From Planctomycetota bacterium (lineage in GTDB: Bacteria; Planctomycetota; B15-G4): a stretch of 64,000 bases of DNA. Positions within the stretch are counted from its first letter, which is position 1. Each line of letters begins with the position of its first letter. The position numbers and the translations under genes were made by a program. The notes beneath the pieces are model-generated. The model had not been told where the DNA came from and made no database searches. It saw only the letters and a program-made list of their open reading frames with translations. Shown here piece by piece: positions 16,570-25,605 of the stretch. The stretch lies in contig JAQWOM010000038.1 of assembly GCA_029245865.1 (NCBI GenBank), forward strand, positions 186,001 through 250,000, in the 5' to 3' direction.

Positions 16570-17697
16570 TCAGCGTCCGTCGTCGAGGAGCGGCGGGGGG
16601 GCGCTCAACTCCTGAAAGCGGGCGAGGACTTCACGGGCTTCGTCCGTCTGTCCGGTGCGCATCAGCAAGCGCCCCAGCAGATAGAGCGCCTTGGTGAAGT
16701 TCGGGTCGCGGTCCGCCGCGGCCCGCAAGTGGGATTCCGCGGCTTCCAGGTCGCCCAACTCGGTGAGCACCTCGCCCATGAGCAACTCGGTTTGCGCCGT
16801 GCTGAGCCCCGCCGAAGAGCAACGCTCGAGCCAGCTGCGCGCCGCGTCCGGCTGTCCGTCAGCCAGAGACAGCTTGGCCATCCACAGGGCGCTGTCCGCG
16901 TGCTCGCTGTCCAGATCGAGAGCCGCAAGAAAGGCCTCGCGAGCTGCCTCGTTCTGCTGCGCCGTCGCGCTTCCACGCCCTGTCCAGTAGTGACGTGCCA
17001 GGGCGTGCTCTTCGCCCTCGAAGCGTGCGGCCACCAACTCGGCGACTTCTTCGGTGCGCATGGCGCTCAACTGAGTCTCGAGCACCAGGTTCGCCAGGGC
17101 GTCGTTTTCAGGAGTCTTCTCGAGTGCGGCCACGTATTTGTCGGCGGCCAGTTCAATCGTGGCGATGCCCATCCTGCGGTAGCCGTCTCCCTGGGCCTTG
17201 AGGATCTCTGCGGAGAGCGAACGTCCGAGTTCTGGATTCACGGCCTCGAGCCGCTGGCTGTTCTTGAGCGCTTTGCCCATGCGCTGAGAGGACATGTTGG
17301 CGCGCACACGAAGCACCCAGGCTTCCACGGCCTGCCCGTTCAGGCGCGTGGCCTCGCGGTAGGCCTCTTCGGCGGCGCTCATGTCGTTGTGCGCCTGGGC
17401 CAGGCGACCTCGCAGGATCTCGAGTCGGAAGCTGTCCTCGATCGAGGCTCCCTGCTCGCGGAGCAACGCGTCGGCCTCAGCTGTGGCGCCGCTGTCCAGC
17501 AGGCAGAGCCCCAGCAGACCGATGTAGTCACCATCGTTCAGATGGTTTTGAAGCTGCGCTCGCAGGACTTCGGCCGCTTCAGCCGCTTCTCCGGCACGGC
17601 GTAGGCGGCGCGCTTCCTCGAAGGCCTCGTCCGTCGAGGCAGAGCTCAGGTTGAGCAGAACGCCGAGCAGAAGCACTGGCAGCCCCGCCGATGTCAT
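16570..17697 (-). CDS. TPR-repeat protein, exported
   Basis: 375 aa with an N-terminal hydrophobic signal ('PVLLLGVLLNLSSAS') and helical tetratricopeptide repeats over nearly the whole length ('AFEEARRLRRAGEAAEAAEV', 'AQAHNDMSAAEEAYREAT', 'GDLEAAESHLRAAADRDP', 'TKALYLLGRLLMRTGQTDEA'). The ATG overlaps the TGA of the ASPIC/UnbV lipoprotein gene by 4 bp, so the two are co-translated. Planctomycete-type CRTAC1/ASPIC proteins are often paired with TPR proteins. A surface or periplasmic complex between the two is a reasonable inference. Confidence 0.83.
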   Translation of the reverse strand: MTSAGLPVLLLGVLLNLSSASTDEAFEEARRLRRAGEAAEAAEVLRAQLQNHLNDGDYIGLLGLCLLDSGATAEADALLREQGASIEDSFRLEILRGRLAQAHNDMSAAEEAYREATRLNGQAVEAWVLRVRANMSSQRMGKALKNSQRLEAVNPELGRSLSAEILKAQGDGYRRMGIATIELAADKYVAALEKTPENDALANLVLETQLSAMRTEEVAELVAARFEGEEHALARHYWTGRGSATAQQNEAAREAFLAALDLDSEHADSALWMAKLSLADGQPDAARSWLERCSSAGLSTAQTELLMGEVLTELGDLEAAESHLRAAADRDPNFTKALYLLGRLLMRTGQTDEAREVLARFQELSAPPPLLDDGR

Positions 17698-19574
17698 TGG
17701 TCATCCGCCTGAGGTAGAGGAGCGAGTTCGATCCCGTCTTCGGAGACGAGCAGTGTGAGCCAGCGATCGAGAGGCGGGGCGTCGAGGGTTTGGACTGGCT
17801 TGCCGGGCAGGCGAACCTCGACCCGGTCGACAGCCGTCGTCGGTCCCAACCCGACGTGGATGCGGGGATCTTCCGTGGCCAGGAAACTGCTGCCGGCCGT
17901 GAGGTCGCGGGTCCAGCGTCGATCGCCGGCGACCACCGTGACGCGTGCACCGAGAGGCACGCGGGGTGCTGCCGACCCTGTTTGCTCCAACACTGTCGCC
18001 CCGAACCAGTGAGCGGGCTCGTCGCTGCGTGACGGCGTGCGGTTCCAGAGCACGAGCGGTGTCTCGTCGAGCCGGGTGACAACGAGGTCCAATCGACCGT
18101 CGTTGTCGAGGTCTGTCACGGCTGCACTGCGGTGTGCGTCGGGTACGGTGAAACCGGCGGCTGCGCTCACGTCTTCAAAGCGGCCGGGCTCCGCACTGCC
18201 TCGGTAAAGGCTGTTGATCTGCCGGTACACCACGCTCGCAGGGTGACAGTTGTCCATTTGTTCGTAGATGTGCCCGTTGGCACTGAAGACATCGGTGAAG
18301 CCGTCGCTGTCGAAGTCTGCCAGGGCGCATCCCCAGCCGAGCTGAAACCAGCTGGGTCGACCAACACCCGCTCGTTGAGAGATCTCTTCGAACCAGGGAG
18401 AGCCGATTGCTGCGGTCTCGTTCCAGTAGAGCGAGTTGCTCTGCGTGGAAAAGTTGGTCACGAAGAACTCAGGTTGTGCGTCTCCGTTGGCGTGGCCGAC
18501 GGCGAGGCCCATGCCGGCCTCCATCTGGCCGGCGCGTCCGCAGGCGACGCCTGCAATGAGCGCCGTTTCGGTGAAATGCCCCGAGCCGTCGTTGAGGAAC
18601 AGAAAGTTCGCCACCGAGTCGTTGGTGACGTAGAGATCGGCGTCCCCGTCGTCATCGATGTCGGTGAAGGTCGGTTGGAATCCGTACGAAGGGGTGACAT
18701 CCAACAGACCCGTTTGACCGGTCTCTTCGACGAGCCGGAAGTCCGGTGCACCGCTGTTCAAGAACACGCGGTCTGCCTGGGGGGCGAGACCACGCGGGCC
18801 GCACGGCACTTCACAGGACATCTGACGGCACCAACCTTGTTTCATGAGCGCAGCCAGATCTTGTGCGCAGTAGTTGGCCACGTAGAGGTCGAGGTCGCCA
18901 TCCAGGTCGATGTCTGCCGTCGCTGCGCCGACCGACCATTCTTCGGGCAGGCCTGCCAGGCCCGGATGTTCACGAGTGACGTCGGTGAAACGCCCCTGGT
19001 CATTGCGCAGCAGGACGTTGGGTCCCAGGTTGGTGACCAAGAGATCGCTGTCGCCATCGGCGTCGTAGTCGAAGGCGAGCGCACCGAAACCGTAGCCGCG
19101 ATCTGCTGCACCTTGTTGCTCGCCGACCTCTTCGAAGCGCCCGTCGCCAAGATTGCGGTAGAGCCGATTCCCCGAGTCACCAAGCGAGGGTGTGCCGTCG
19201 GTGCCCTGGGGGAAGTAGAGGTCCATCTGCCCATCCCCGTCGATGTCGAGCACGGCCACGCCCTGCCCGACCGTGTCGCGCAGGAAGAGCTTGCCCGTTT
19301 CGGGAGTCGGTCCCGAGAGGTCGGTGTGGGTGATGCCCGTCTCGGGGCCGGCCTCGACGAAGAAAGGCCCTGAGGCCGGAGGGTCAGCAGGAGGTGGAGG
19401 TGTGCGCACCTTTTTCGGAGCCGGAGTGTTCGTCACGGCCGGGGGAGGCGAGACGCTTTCGGTGGTGTTGCTGTCGGCCGGCGTTTCGCCACAGCTGACT
19501 GGCAGGCAAAGGCCGATCAACACGCCGAGCGCGGCTCTTCGTGCGATCAGAAGCCAAGATGTGCCGGAGAGCAT
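17694..19574 (-). CDS. CRTAC1-type FG-GAP/VCBS lipoprotein with ASPIC/UnbV domain
   Basis: 626 aa from 'MLSGTSW'; a GTG six codons upstream is possible. Lipoprotein signal 'VLIGLCLPVSCGE', then a Pro/Thr-rich linker. The main body is a beta-propeller of VCBS/FG-GAP repeats with calcium loops: 'DIDGDGQMDLYFPQG', 'DYDADGDSDLLVTNLG', 'DIDLDGDLDLYVANYC', 'DIDDDGDADLYVTNDS', 'DFDSDGFTDVFSANG' and 'DLDNDGRLDLVVTR'. The final ~90 residues ('GARVTVVAGDRRWTRDLTAG' to 'VEVRLPGKPVQTL') are the ASPIC/UnbV domain. Probable outer-surface adhesion or binding protein. It is followed, with overlap, by the TPR gene. Confidence 0.92.
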   Translation of the reverse strand: MLSGTSWLLIARRAALGVLIGLCLPVSCGETPADSNTTESVSPPPAVTNTPAPKKVRTPPPPADPPASGPFFVEAGPETGITHTDLSGPTPETGKLFLRDTVGQGVAVLDIDGDGQMDLYFPQGTDGTPSLGDSGNRLYRNLGDGRFEEVGEQQGAADRGYGFGALAFDYDADGDSDLLVTNLGPNVLLRNDQGRFTDVTREHPGLAGLPEEWSVGAATADIDLDGDLDLYVANYCAQDLAALMKQGWCRQMSCEVPCGPRGLAPQADRVFLNSGAPDFRLVEETGQTGLLDVTPSYGFQPTFTDIDDDGDADLYVTNDSVANFLFLNDGSGHFTETALIAGVACGRAGQMEAGMGLAVGHANGDAQPEFFVTNFSTQSNSLYWNETAAIGSPWFEEISQRAGVGRPSWFQLGWGCALADFDSDGFTDVFSANGHIYEQMDNCHPASVVYRQINSLYRGSAEPGRFEDVSAAAGFTVPDAHRSAAVTDLDNDGRLDLVVTRLDETPLVLWNRTPSRSDEPAHWFGATVLEQTGSAAPRVPLGARVTVVAGDRRWTRDLTAGSSFLATEDPRIHVGLGPTTAVDRVEVRLPGKPVQTLDAPPLDRWLTLLVSEDGIELAPLPQADDQ

Positions 19575-19612
19575 CTCTGGACGGTACCCCACCTGCCGCA
19601 GTCTTGGGAGGC

Positions 19613-20473
19613 TCAGTAGCTGTAGAAGCCTTCACCGCTCTTTCGGCCCAGCTTTCCTGCGGCGACCATGTCGCGCAGGATCTGCGGGGGTTCGAAGGTC
19701 GCGGTGCCCAGTTCTTTGTGCAGGTGCTCGGCGATGGCGAGGCGCACGTCGAGGCCCACGAGGTCGGTGAGCTTGAGCGGACCCATGGGGTGCCGGTAGC
19801 CGAGTTCCATGGCCTTGTCGATGTCACCTGCCGTGGCGACCTCTTCTTGCAGCATGCGCATGGCTTCGAGGCCCAGCAGCACGCCGAGGCGACTGGTGGC
19901 AAAACCCGGTGAGTCACGGACAAGAATCGGATCTTTCCCCAGGCGCTGAGCAAATTCCTGCGCCGCCTGAACGGCTGCTTCGGATGTCTCCTTGCCGTGC
20001 ACGATCTCCACCAGCTTCATGACCGGGACCGGATTGAAGAAATGCAATCCAATCACGCGATCGGCTGCACCGCAGCCCCGTGCGATCTCGGTGATCGGCA
20101 GCGAGCTGGTGTTGGTTCCCAGCAGGCAATGCTCGGGGGCGTTCTTCGCAAAGCCCGCGAAGAGCGTGCGCTTGATCTCCATGTTCTCAAGCGCGGCTTC
20201 CACCAGGACGTCGGCGCTTGCCACGGCGGCATCCATGTCTCCGGTGGTGGCGATGGCTGCGAGTGTTGTGTCGCGGGCTTCGGCTGTCACACGCCCTTTG
20301 TCGACGGCGCGGCCGAGAGAGGCGGCGATGGCGTCATGGCCTGCTGCCGCTCGTGCCTCATCGACATCGACGAGTTGCACGCGACTGCCTGTGGCGGCGC
20401 AGACTTGTGCGATGCCGCGGCCCATGGTGCCTGCGCCGATGACGGTGACCTGATCGAAGCGAAAAGTGCTCAC
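19613..20473 (-). CDS. 3-hydroxyacyl-CoA dehydrogenase (3-hydroxybutyryl-CoA dehydrogenase type)
   Basis: 286 aa, the usual length for single-function enzymes. NAD-binding 'VIGAGTMGRGIAQVCA', substrate-domain signature 'VIGLHFFNPVPVMKLVEIV' (catalytic His of 'LHFFNP') and the C-terminal 'LGRKSGEGFYSY' are diagnostic. It oxidises L-3-hydroxyacyl-CoA to the 3-keto form, as in fatty-acid, butyrate or aromatic (PaaH-type) degradation. The GTG start overlaps the TGA of the MDR gene. The preceding CGGAG is mirrored by CTCCG three bases on, so the ribosome-binding site can fold on itself and may open only when the upstream gene is translated. Confidence 0.94.
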   Translation of the reverse strand: MSTFRFDQVTVIGAGTMGRGIAQVCAATGSRVQLVDVDEARAAAGHDAIAASLGRAVDKGRVTAEARDTTLAAIATTGDMDAAVASADVLVEAALENMEIKRTLFAGFAKNAPEHCLLGTNTSSLPITEIARGCGAADRVIGLHFFNPVPVMKLVEIVHGKETSEAAVQAAQEFAQRLGKDPILVRDSPGFATSRLGVLLGLEAMRMLQEEVATAGDIDKAMELGYRHPMGPLKLTDLVGLDVRLAIAEHLHKELGTATFEPPQILRDMVAAGKLGRKSGEGFYSY

Positions 20474-21522
20474 GGAGACACTCCGTTAGAAGAATCGGGA
20501 ACGAGGATGATCTTGCCGAAGGCGGTCCGGTCGTGCAGCGCCTGGTGCGCGGCGCCGATTTGTTCGAGAGGAAGCACGCGGTCCACCACGGGCTTGAGCA
20601 GGCCACTGCCTACGAGGTCGAGGATGCGTATCAACTCCGACCGACTGCCCATGGTGCTGCCGAGGATGGAAAGGTTCTTGAAGAACAGGTGGCGCAGATC
20701 GGCTTCCAGCTTGGGGCCCGTGGTGGCGCCGCACGTCACGAGTCGTCCATTGCGCGCAAGGCAGCGCAGGCTGGCAGGCATGGTGGCTTCGCCCACATGC
20801 TCGAAGACGATGTCCACGCCGCGCTTGCCGGTGAGTTCCCGGACAGACTTGGCCAGGTCGCCCTCTCGCGAGGGAAGCACATGATCGGCTCCCAGTTCGA
20901 CTGCCTGGGCGCGCTTCTCTTCGGTGCCTGCCGTGGCAATGACCTGTGCGTGGTGCAGCTTGGCAATCTGAACAGCCGCCGAGCCCACACCGCTGCCCGC
21001 CGCGTGCACCAGCACGGTGTCCGAGGGTGTGATGCCGCAACGCTCAACCAGCATGTGCCAGGCGGTGAGGAAGGTGAGCGGGAAGGCTGCCGCCTGGGGA
21101 AAGTCGAGCTGGTCAGGAATGGGCAGGGCATTGCGTGCCGGCACGGCGACGTACTCGGCGCACGATCCATCCTGGGTTTCACCCAGGATGCCGTATTGAG
21201 GGCAGTTGTTGTCTGCGCCGCTGGCGCAGGCCGGGCAGTGCCCGCATGAGAGGCCGGGAGCAATGGCGACACGATCGCCGACTTGCAGCCAGTCCACCAG
21301 CGACCCGGTTTCGACGATCACGCCGGCACCATCGCAGCCAGGGATCATGGGCAGGGGGAAGGTGTGGCCAGGAACACCGCGGCGAACCCAGGTGTCGAGA
21401 TGGTTGAGGCCGATGGCCTTCACCTCGATCAGCACTTCGTCGGGGCGTGGTGTGGGCTTCTCGCGCTCTTCGATGCGCAGCACGTCCAGATCACCGTGCT
21501 CGTGAATGACGACAGCTTTCAT
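20470..21522 (-). CDS. Zinc-type MDR alcohol dehydrogenase/quinone oxidoreductase-like protein
   Basis: 350 aa medium-chain dehydrogenase/reductase. N-terminal GroES-like domain with 'GLNHLDTWVRRGVPG' and 'MIPGCDGAGVI'. A structural-zinc loop with Cys residues is present ('SCGHCPACASGADNNC'). The Rossmann part reads 'VLVHAAGSGVGSAAVQIAKL' and 'VELGADHVLPS'. The catalytic-zinc Cys of true alcohol dehydrogenases is replaced in 'GLNHLDTW', so an NAD(P)H-dependent enoyl or quinone reductase role is more likely. Position between a hydratase and a 3-hydroxyacyl-CoA dehydrogenase suggests reduction of an enoyl-CoA or an aldehyde in the same route. Confidence 0.88.
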   Translation of the reverse strand: MKAVVIHEHGDLDVLRIEEREKPTPRPDEVLIEVKAIGLNHLDTWVRRGVPGHTFPLPMIPGCDGAGVIVETGSLVDWLQVGDRVAIAPGLSCGHCPACASGADNNCPQYGILGETQDGSCAEYVAVPARNALPIPDQLDFPQAAAFPLTFLTAWHMLVERCGITPSDTVLVHAAGSGVGSAAVQIAKLHHAQVIATAGTEEKRAQAVELGADHVLPSREGDLAKSVRELTGKRGVDIVFEHVGEATMPASLRCLARNGRLVTCGATTGPKLEADLRHLFFKNLSILGSTMGSRSELIRILDLVGSGLLKPVVDRVLPLEQIGAAHQALHDRTAFGKIILVPDSSNGVSP

Positions 21523-21527
21523 GCGTC

Positions 21528-22310
21528 TTAGCGTCCTTCGAATCGGGCGGTGCGTTTCTCGTTGAAGGCCGCGAAGCCTTCGGTGGCATCGGCGCTCTTG
21601 AACAAGGCCTGTTGCAGTTCGCGTTCGAGTGCGAGGTGTCCCTCGAAAGACATCTCGAGGCCTGACACGACGCTGCGCTTGATGGCGCCCACAGCTTTCG
21701 AAGCCTTGTGAGGCGGACAGAACTGTTGCGCTTTTTCGAGCACGGCTTCGAGGAAGTTCTCAGGTGGTAAGACCTCGTTCACGAGGCCCAGGTCGAGGGC
21801 GGTCTCGAAGTTCATGGTGCCGCCAGCGGTCATGAGTTCGATGGCCTTGGAGCGACCCAGCATGCGTGAGAGCCGTGCCGTGCCGCCGGTGCCGGGCAAG
21901 ACACCGAGTGCGACTTCCGGGAGGCCGAGCTTGCCACCGCCGTTCTTTGCCCAGCGCAGGTCGGCAGCGAGGGCCACTTCAAGGCCACCGCCGACGGTGT
22001 GTCCATTCAGAGCGGCGATCACCAGCTTGGGAGTTTGCTCGAGCCGGTTGAGGGTCTCGTTGGCGTGCAGGCAGAAGTTGTACTTCCACTCGGGGGTGAC
22101 GCGCGCCAGCATGTCGATGTCCGCCCCGGCGCAGAAAAACTTCTCGCCGGAGCCTGTGAGCACCAGCACGTGGACGCTTTCATCGAACCGCATGGCCAGG
22201 ATGGCCTCGTCGAGTTCGCGGTGCATCTCGTGGCTGTAGGCGTTGGCCGGAGGGTTGTTCAGCGTCAAGAGCGCGACGCCATCATGGACGGCGGTGGTGA
22301 CGAGGCTCAC
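21528..22310 (-). CDS. Enoyl-CoA hydratase
   Basis: 260 aa crotonase. It keeps the canonical elements: 'KFFCAGADIDMLAR' and 'NGHTVGGGLEVALAADLRW' for the oxyanion hole, and 'GLPEVALGVLPGTGGTARL' with the Glu of the catalytic site. Unlike the hydratase at 14412-15218, it should act as a normal hydratase adding water to trans-2-enoyl-CoA in the cytoplasm. First gene of the minus-strand unit hydratase, MDR, 3-hydroxyacyl-CoA dehydrogenase; the next gene starts 5 bp after its stop. Confidence 0.92.
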   Translation of the reverse strand: MSLVTTAVHDGVALLTLNNPPANAYSHEMHRELDEAILAMRFDESVHVLVLTGSGEKFFCAGADIDMLARVTPEWKYNFCLHANETLNRLEQTPKLVIAALNGHTVGGGLEVALAADLRWAKNGGGKLGLPEVALGVLPGTGGTARLSRMLGRSKAIELMTAGGTMNFETALDLGLVNEVLPPENFLEAVLEKAQQFCPPHKASKAVGAIKRSVVSGLEMSFEGHLALERELQQALFKSADATEGFAAFNEKRTARFEGR

Positions 22311-22421
22311 GGGGCGATCTCAGCGTGGGGGAGAGTGGGGAAAGGGTCGTGGAGATCCGATCAAAGGGCGGGGCATACTATCAGAGTGAACTCCCACGAC
22401 AGCAGTTCCGGGGCCGAGGCC

Positions 22422-23312
22422 ATGAGTGAGATGGAAAGCAAGCTGTCAGCCGCCGCAAGTGAGTCGAAGGTGCCCAAGAGCTCTGGCCACGTCGAGCATG
22501 TCGAGCAGGGGGCTTACGAGGCGATCTATCACATCTTGGCCGTGCTGTTCGTGGCGATGCTCATGCTCACGAACATCATTGGAACCAAGCTCTTCGTGGT
22601 TTCTCCGGACCTTCCGTTTCTGGGGCCGGTGATCGGTTGGATCGCCTCGATTGTGGGCACCTTGTTTCCGGATCAAGCAGGCAGCGCCATCACGTTGACC
22701 GCCGGCATCGTGACCTACCCCTTGACCTTCTTGATCACGGACATCGTGTCCGAGACCTATGGCCGCCGGCGAGCAGACCGCATGGTCTGGTTGGGCTTCG
22801 GCGCTTCGCTGACCATGCTGGGTGTCCTGGAAGTCGCGCGTCGATTGACACCCTCACCTTTCTGGCAGGTTCCGTCTGCATTCGCGGATGTCTTTCGACC
22901 GGATCTCCTGACAGTGGCTGCGGATGGCACCGTGACGGCCTCGGCCGAGGCCAGTCAGGCAGCGTATCTGTTCACCTTCAATGCGCCTGGCACCTTGCTC
23001 TTCGCATCCATGACTGCCTATGTGGTTGCTCAACTCATCGACAATCGCTTGTTCCACTTCTGTCGTCGTCTGACGGGGGGCAAGGCTCTGTGGTTCCGCA
23101 ACAACGTGTCGACGATGTTCTCGCAACTGGCCGACACGATCATCGTCAACGGGATCTTTCTTCACTTCTACTGGAAGCTGGAGTGGCCGGAAATCTGGGC
23201 GGTGATCATCGCCGTCTACGTACTGAAGGGCTGCATCGCACTGGTGGATACACCGCTTTGCTATGTGGGCGTGTGGTGGGCGGCGCGAGCGACAAGAAGG
23301 AATCGCTCGTAA
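22422..23312 (+). CDS. yhhQ: Queuosine-precursor (VUT/YhhQ-family) transporter
   Basis: 296 aa from the ATG at 22422; a GTG at 22387 is a possible earlier start. Multi-pass inner-membrane protein with YhhQ/VUT hallmarks: 'LFVAMLMLTNIIGTKLF', 'VTYPLTFLITDIVSETYGRR', 'NNVSTMFSQLADTIIV' and 'YVLKGCIALVDTPLCYVGVW'. Family members import preQ0/preQ1 for the queuosine tRNA modification. The N-terminus is preceded by about 30 polar residues, and one loop (around 'RPDLLTVAADGTVTASAEAS') is longer than I would expect. No other queuosine gene is in the window. Confidence 0.9.
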   Translation: MSEMESKLSAAASESKVPKSSGHVEHVEQGAYEAIYHILAVLFVAMLMLTNIIGTKLFVVSPDLPFLGPVIGWIASIVGTLFPDQAGSAITLTAGIVTYPLTFLITDIVSETYGRRRADRMVWLGFGASLTMLGVLEVARRLTPSPFWQVPSAFADVFRPDLLTVAADGTVTASAEASQAAYLFTFNAPGTLLFASMTAYVVAQLIDNRLFHFCRRLTGGKALWFRNNVSTMFSQLADTIIVNGIFLHFYWKLEWPEIWAVIIAVYVLKGCIALVDTPLCYVGVWWAARATRRNRS

Positions 23313-23339
23313 GGCTCTTCCTCTGGGCTACTGCGGCTC

Positions 23340-24446
23340 TCAGCTGTCGAGCATCTGACGTAGAACAGGCTCAAAGGCTTTCGCCTGACGCATGAACCCG
23401 AGGTCGGTGGGATGCGATCCATCGACGGTGGCCTCTCCATCTGAGCCCAGGAGATCGTCACCAGCGAGGTAATAGAGGTCTTCGACCCCTTCCGCGAGCA
23501 AGCTTTCGTAGGCCGCCCGCAAGGCGGCGCGATTGCTGGCGTTGATCAGGCGCGCTTCGGATTGCAGGTAGGCGTAGCCGTAGGTGCGATCTTCGGTCAG
23601 CAAGATGGGGACGTTGGGACGGGCGGCTCGCAGGCTGTGCACGAGGGGGCGTGTGCGTTTTGCCACCTCTTCTGCGCGCATGTTGGGGAGACAGTCGATG
23701 ACATAGGCCGCGGCATCGATCTCTGCCAGGAGGTCGGTGACGGGTTGTTCCATTCTGCCGTTGCCAGAGAAGCCGAGGTTCACGACGGGGCGTTCAAGTC
23801 GCCGTCCGAGGAGGGCTGTGTGCGGCATACCTGGACGGGAGGCGCAGCCACCCTGGGTGATCGATGTGCCGTAGAACACAATGGGGCGACTGGCCGAGGC
23901 AGGGCGTGGCAGTGGTTTGACCTGAAACTCTGCCGGGACGCCGATCTCAAGCGACTCGGTTCCGTTGTAGAGCGGGAAGTGCACGACGTACTCGCGCGTG
24001 TCTCCTTCGGGCAATGGATCAAGTTTTTTGGCAAGGGTGCTCGTGTTGTTTTCGCGGCGTGTGGGCTTGCCTGTTCCGAGCCACCGCCACGCGGTGCCGT
24101 CGCGCACATAGAGGTCGACGCCGCTCACGCCGGTGGCGGGCATGTGTGGCAGCGCCAGTTCCTCGCCTGTGAGGCTCCACCGCACGCGGATCTCGGGAGC
24201 GGCCGTGCGAAAGCGGGCGCAAAGCCCGGCGCTCTGCCGGCTGAGATTCCAGACGGGCTCTCGAACCGTGTCTCGGGCACGTGTCGGAAGGCGGTCAAAG
24301 GGGCGCTCGGTGTCTTCGAAGGCGACTCCTTCGAGAGTCAGGTCTTGGGCCGGGTGCCAGGTGATGGTTTCGTGTGCGGGGTCTTGCGCCGCGAGCGAGC
24401 CGAGCGTGAAGACGGTGAAGGCGATCAGCAGCAGATAGGGGGGCAT
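23340..24446 (-). CDS. Secreted SGNH/GDSL hydrolase with GxDLY domain
   Basis: 368 aa from 'MPPYLLLIAFTVF', which starts a signal peptide ending 'LGSLAAQ'; the longer frame adds 25 basic residues. The N-terminal beta domain contains 'GVSGVDLYVRDG', the GxDLY motif. The SGNH catalytic part has 'IVFYGTSITQGGCASR' (nucleophile Ser), 'VNLGFSGNGRM' (Gly), 'VIDCLPNM' (in place of the usual Asn block) and 'DGSHPTDLGF' (Asp-x-x-His type). Such two-domain enzymes are esterases probably acting on acylated polysaccharides. The substrate is not known here. Confidence 0.9.
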   Translation of the reverse strand: MPPYLLLIAFTVFTLGSLAAQDPAHETITWHPAQDLTLEGVAFEDTERPFDRLPTRARDTVREPVWNLSRQSAGLCARFRTAAPEIRVRWSLTGEELALPHMPATGVSGVDLYVRDGTAWRWLGTGKPTRRENNTSTLAKKLDPLPEGDTREYVVHFPLYNGTESLEIGVPAEFQVKPLPRPASASRPIVFYGTSITQGGCASRPGMPHTALLGRRLERPVVNLGFSGNGRMEQPVTDLLAEIDAAAYVIDCLPNMRAEEVAKRTRPLVHSLRAARPNVPILLTEDRTYGYAYLQSEARLINASNRAALRAAYESLLAEGVEDLYYLAGDDLLGSDGEATVDGSHPTDLGFMRQAKAFEPVLRQMLDS

Positions 24447-24579
24447 GGAAGCTCTCGAGAGGCCTTGGCGCTCGCGCAGCGTAGCGGATCGCACTTTCGA
24501 GCGTCTCGCTGGAATGCGCATGCAGACCCACTGTTGTGTAGAAAAGGACTCGCTCTTTTTGCCTCCTGGCGGTTTTCAG

Positions 24580-25518
24580 ATGCTCGTACGTGATCTTCTC
24601 TTGTCTGTCTGCTTGCTTGGGCTGCTGCCCTGCTGCGCGTCGGATGCTGAAGTGCGCACCCCCGCTGTGCTCGTGATCGGCATTGACGGTGTGCGTCCCG
24701 ATGCTTTGCAGCAAGCGGACACACCTCACCTGGACCGACTGGCTCGCGAAGGGGCTGTCAGCTGGGACGCCTATGCCGGTGGGCGCGCCGGGGAAGACCA
24801 ACCCACTCAGCAGGCCACGTCGAGTGGGCCCGGCTGGTCGAGCATCTTGACCGGAGTCTGGCGAGACCGTCACCAGGTCGCAGACAACAGCTTCGAGGGC
24901 AACAACCTTGAGCAGTACCCGCACATCTTCGTGCGTATCCGAGAGCAACGCCCTGAAGCGATGCTGGCATCCATTGTTCACTGGAATCCAATCCACGAGC
25001 ATCTGTTAAAGCCTTTTCCTGGTGCCGCGAGCTTCCTTGTGGAGACCGAGACCGACCAGGAGGTGGAGTCAGGTGCCGTCGCGTTGCTGGGCGAGGCCAC
25101 TCCGGACGTGCTCTTTCTGCATTTCGATGACGTGGACCACGCGGGGCACGCGCACGGCTACAGCACGCAGGAACCTGAGTACCTTGCCTCCATCGAACAG
25201 GTGGACGAGCATGTTGGCCGGGTGCTGGACGCGCTGCAGGCGCGGCCGTCTTCTGCAGAAGAGGACTGGTTGATTCTGCTGACCACCGACCATGGTGGTC
25301 GAGGAACCAGCCATGGCGGACAGTCTGCAGAAGAGCGAACTATCTGGGTCATAGCTCACGGCCGTGGGGTTTCCTCAGGTGTGGTCTCGCCAGGGCCTGG
25401 GCACACGGTCATCGCGCGTTCGGTTCTGGATCACCTGAAGCTGGAGGTCCCCGCGAGTTGGGGCCTGGCTGACCAGAAACCCTTCGCTGATGCTGCAGAG
25501 AATGTCACAGAAGGCTGA
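24580..25518 (+). CDS. Type I phosphodiesterase/nucleotide pyrophosphatase-like lipoprotein
   Basis: 312 aa from the ATG at 24580, which opens a lipoprotein signal ('LSVCLLGLLPCCASD'). Alkaline-phosphatase-superfamily metal sites are visible: 'VLVIGIDGVRPDAL' (first Asp), 'SGPGWSSILTGVW' (nucleophile Ser/Thr), 'LFLHFDDVDHAGHAHGY' and 'LLTTDHGGRGTSHGG'. The set matches the phosphodiesterase/nucleotide-pyrophosphatase branch and not sulfatases. It probably hydrolyses phosphodiesters outside the inner membrane. Divergent from the SGNH hydrolase gene (24446), so the two may share a regulatory region of 133 bp. Confidence 0.87.
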   Translation: MLVRDLLLSVCLLGLLPCCASDAEVRTPAVLVIGIDGVRPDALQQADTPHLDRLAREGAVSWDAYAGGRAGEDQPTQQATSSGPGWSSILTGVWRDRHQVADNSFEGNNLEQYPHIFVRIREQRPEAMLASIVHWNPIHEHLLKPFPGAASFLVETETDQEVESGAVALLGEATPDVLFLHFDDVDHAGHAHGYSTQEPEYLASIEQVDEHVGRVLDALQARPSSAEEDWLILLTTDHGGRGTSHGGQSAEERTIWVIAHGRGVSSGVVSPGPGHTVIARSVLDHLKLEVPASWGLADQKPFADAAENVTEG

Positions 25519-25605
25519 GCGGGCTGATGTCCCCCGAGCGGGCACCCGCTATGCTCTTCGATCCGTTGTTGTTGGTTTCATCAGGCTCTTGAGAGTGTGC
25601 TCATC

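Noticed and set aside
22311-22421. Possible preQ1 riboswitch before the YhhQ-type transporter
   Set aside because: I could not form the H-type pseudoknot pattern or find the A-rich tail; the leader is G-rich without a clear aptamer.
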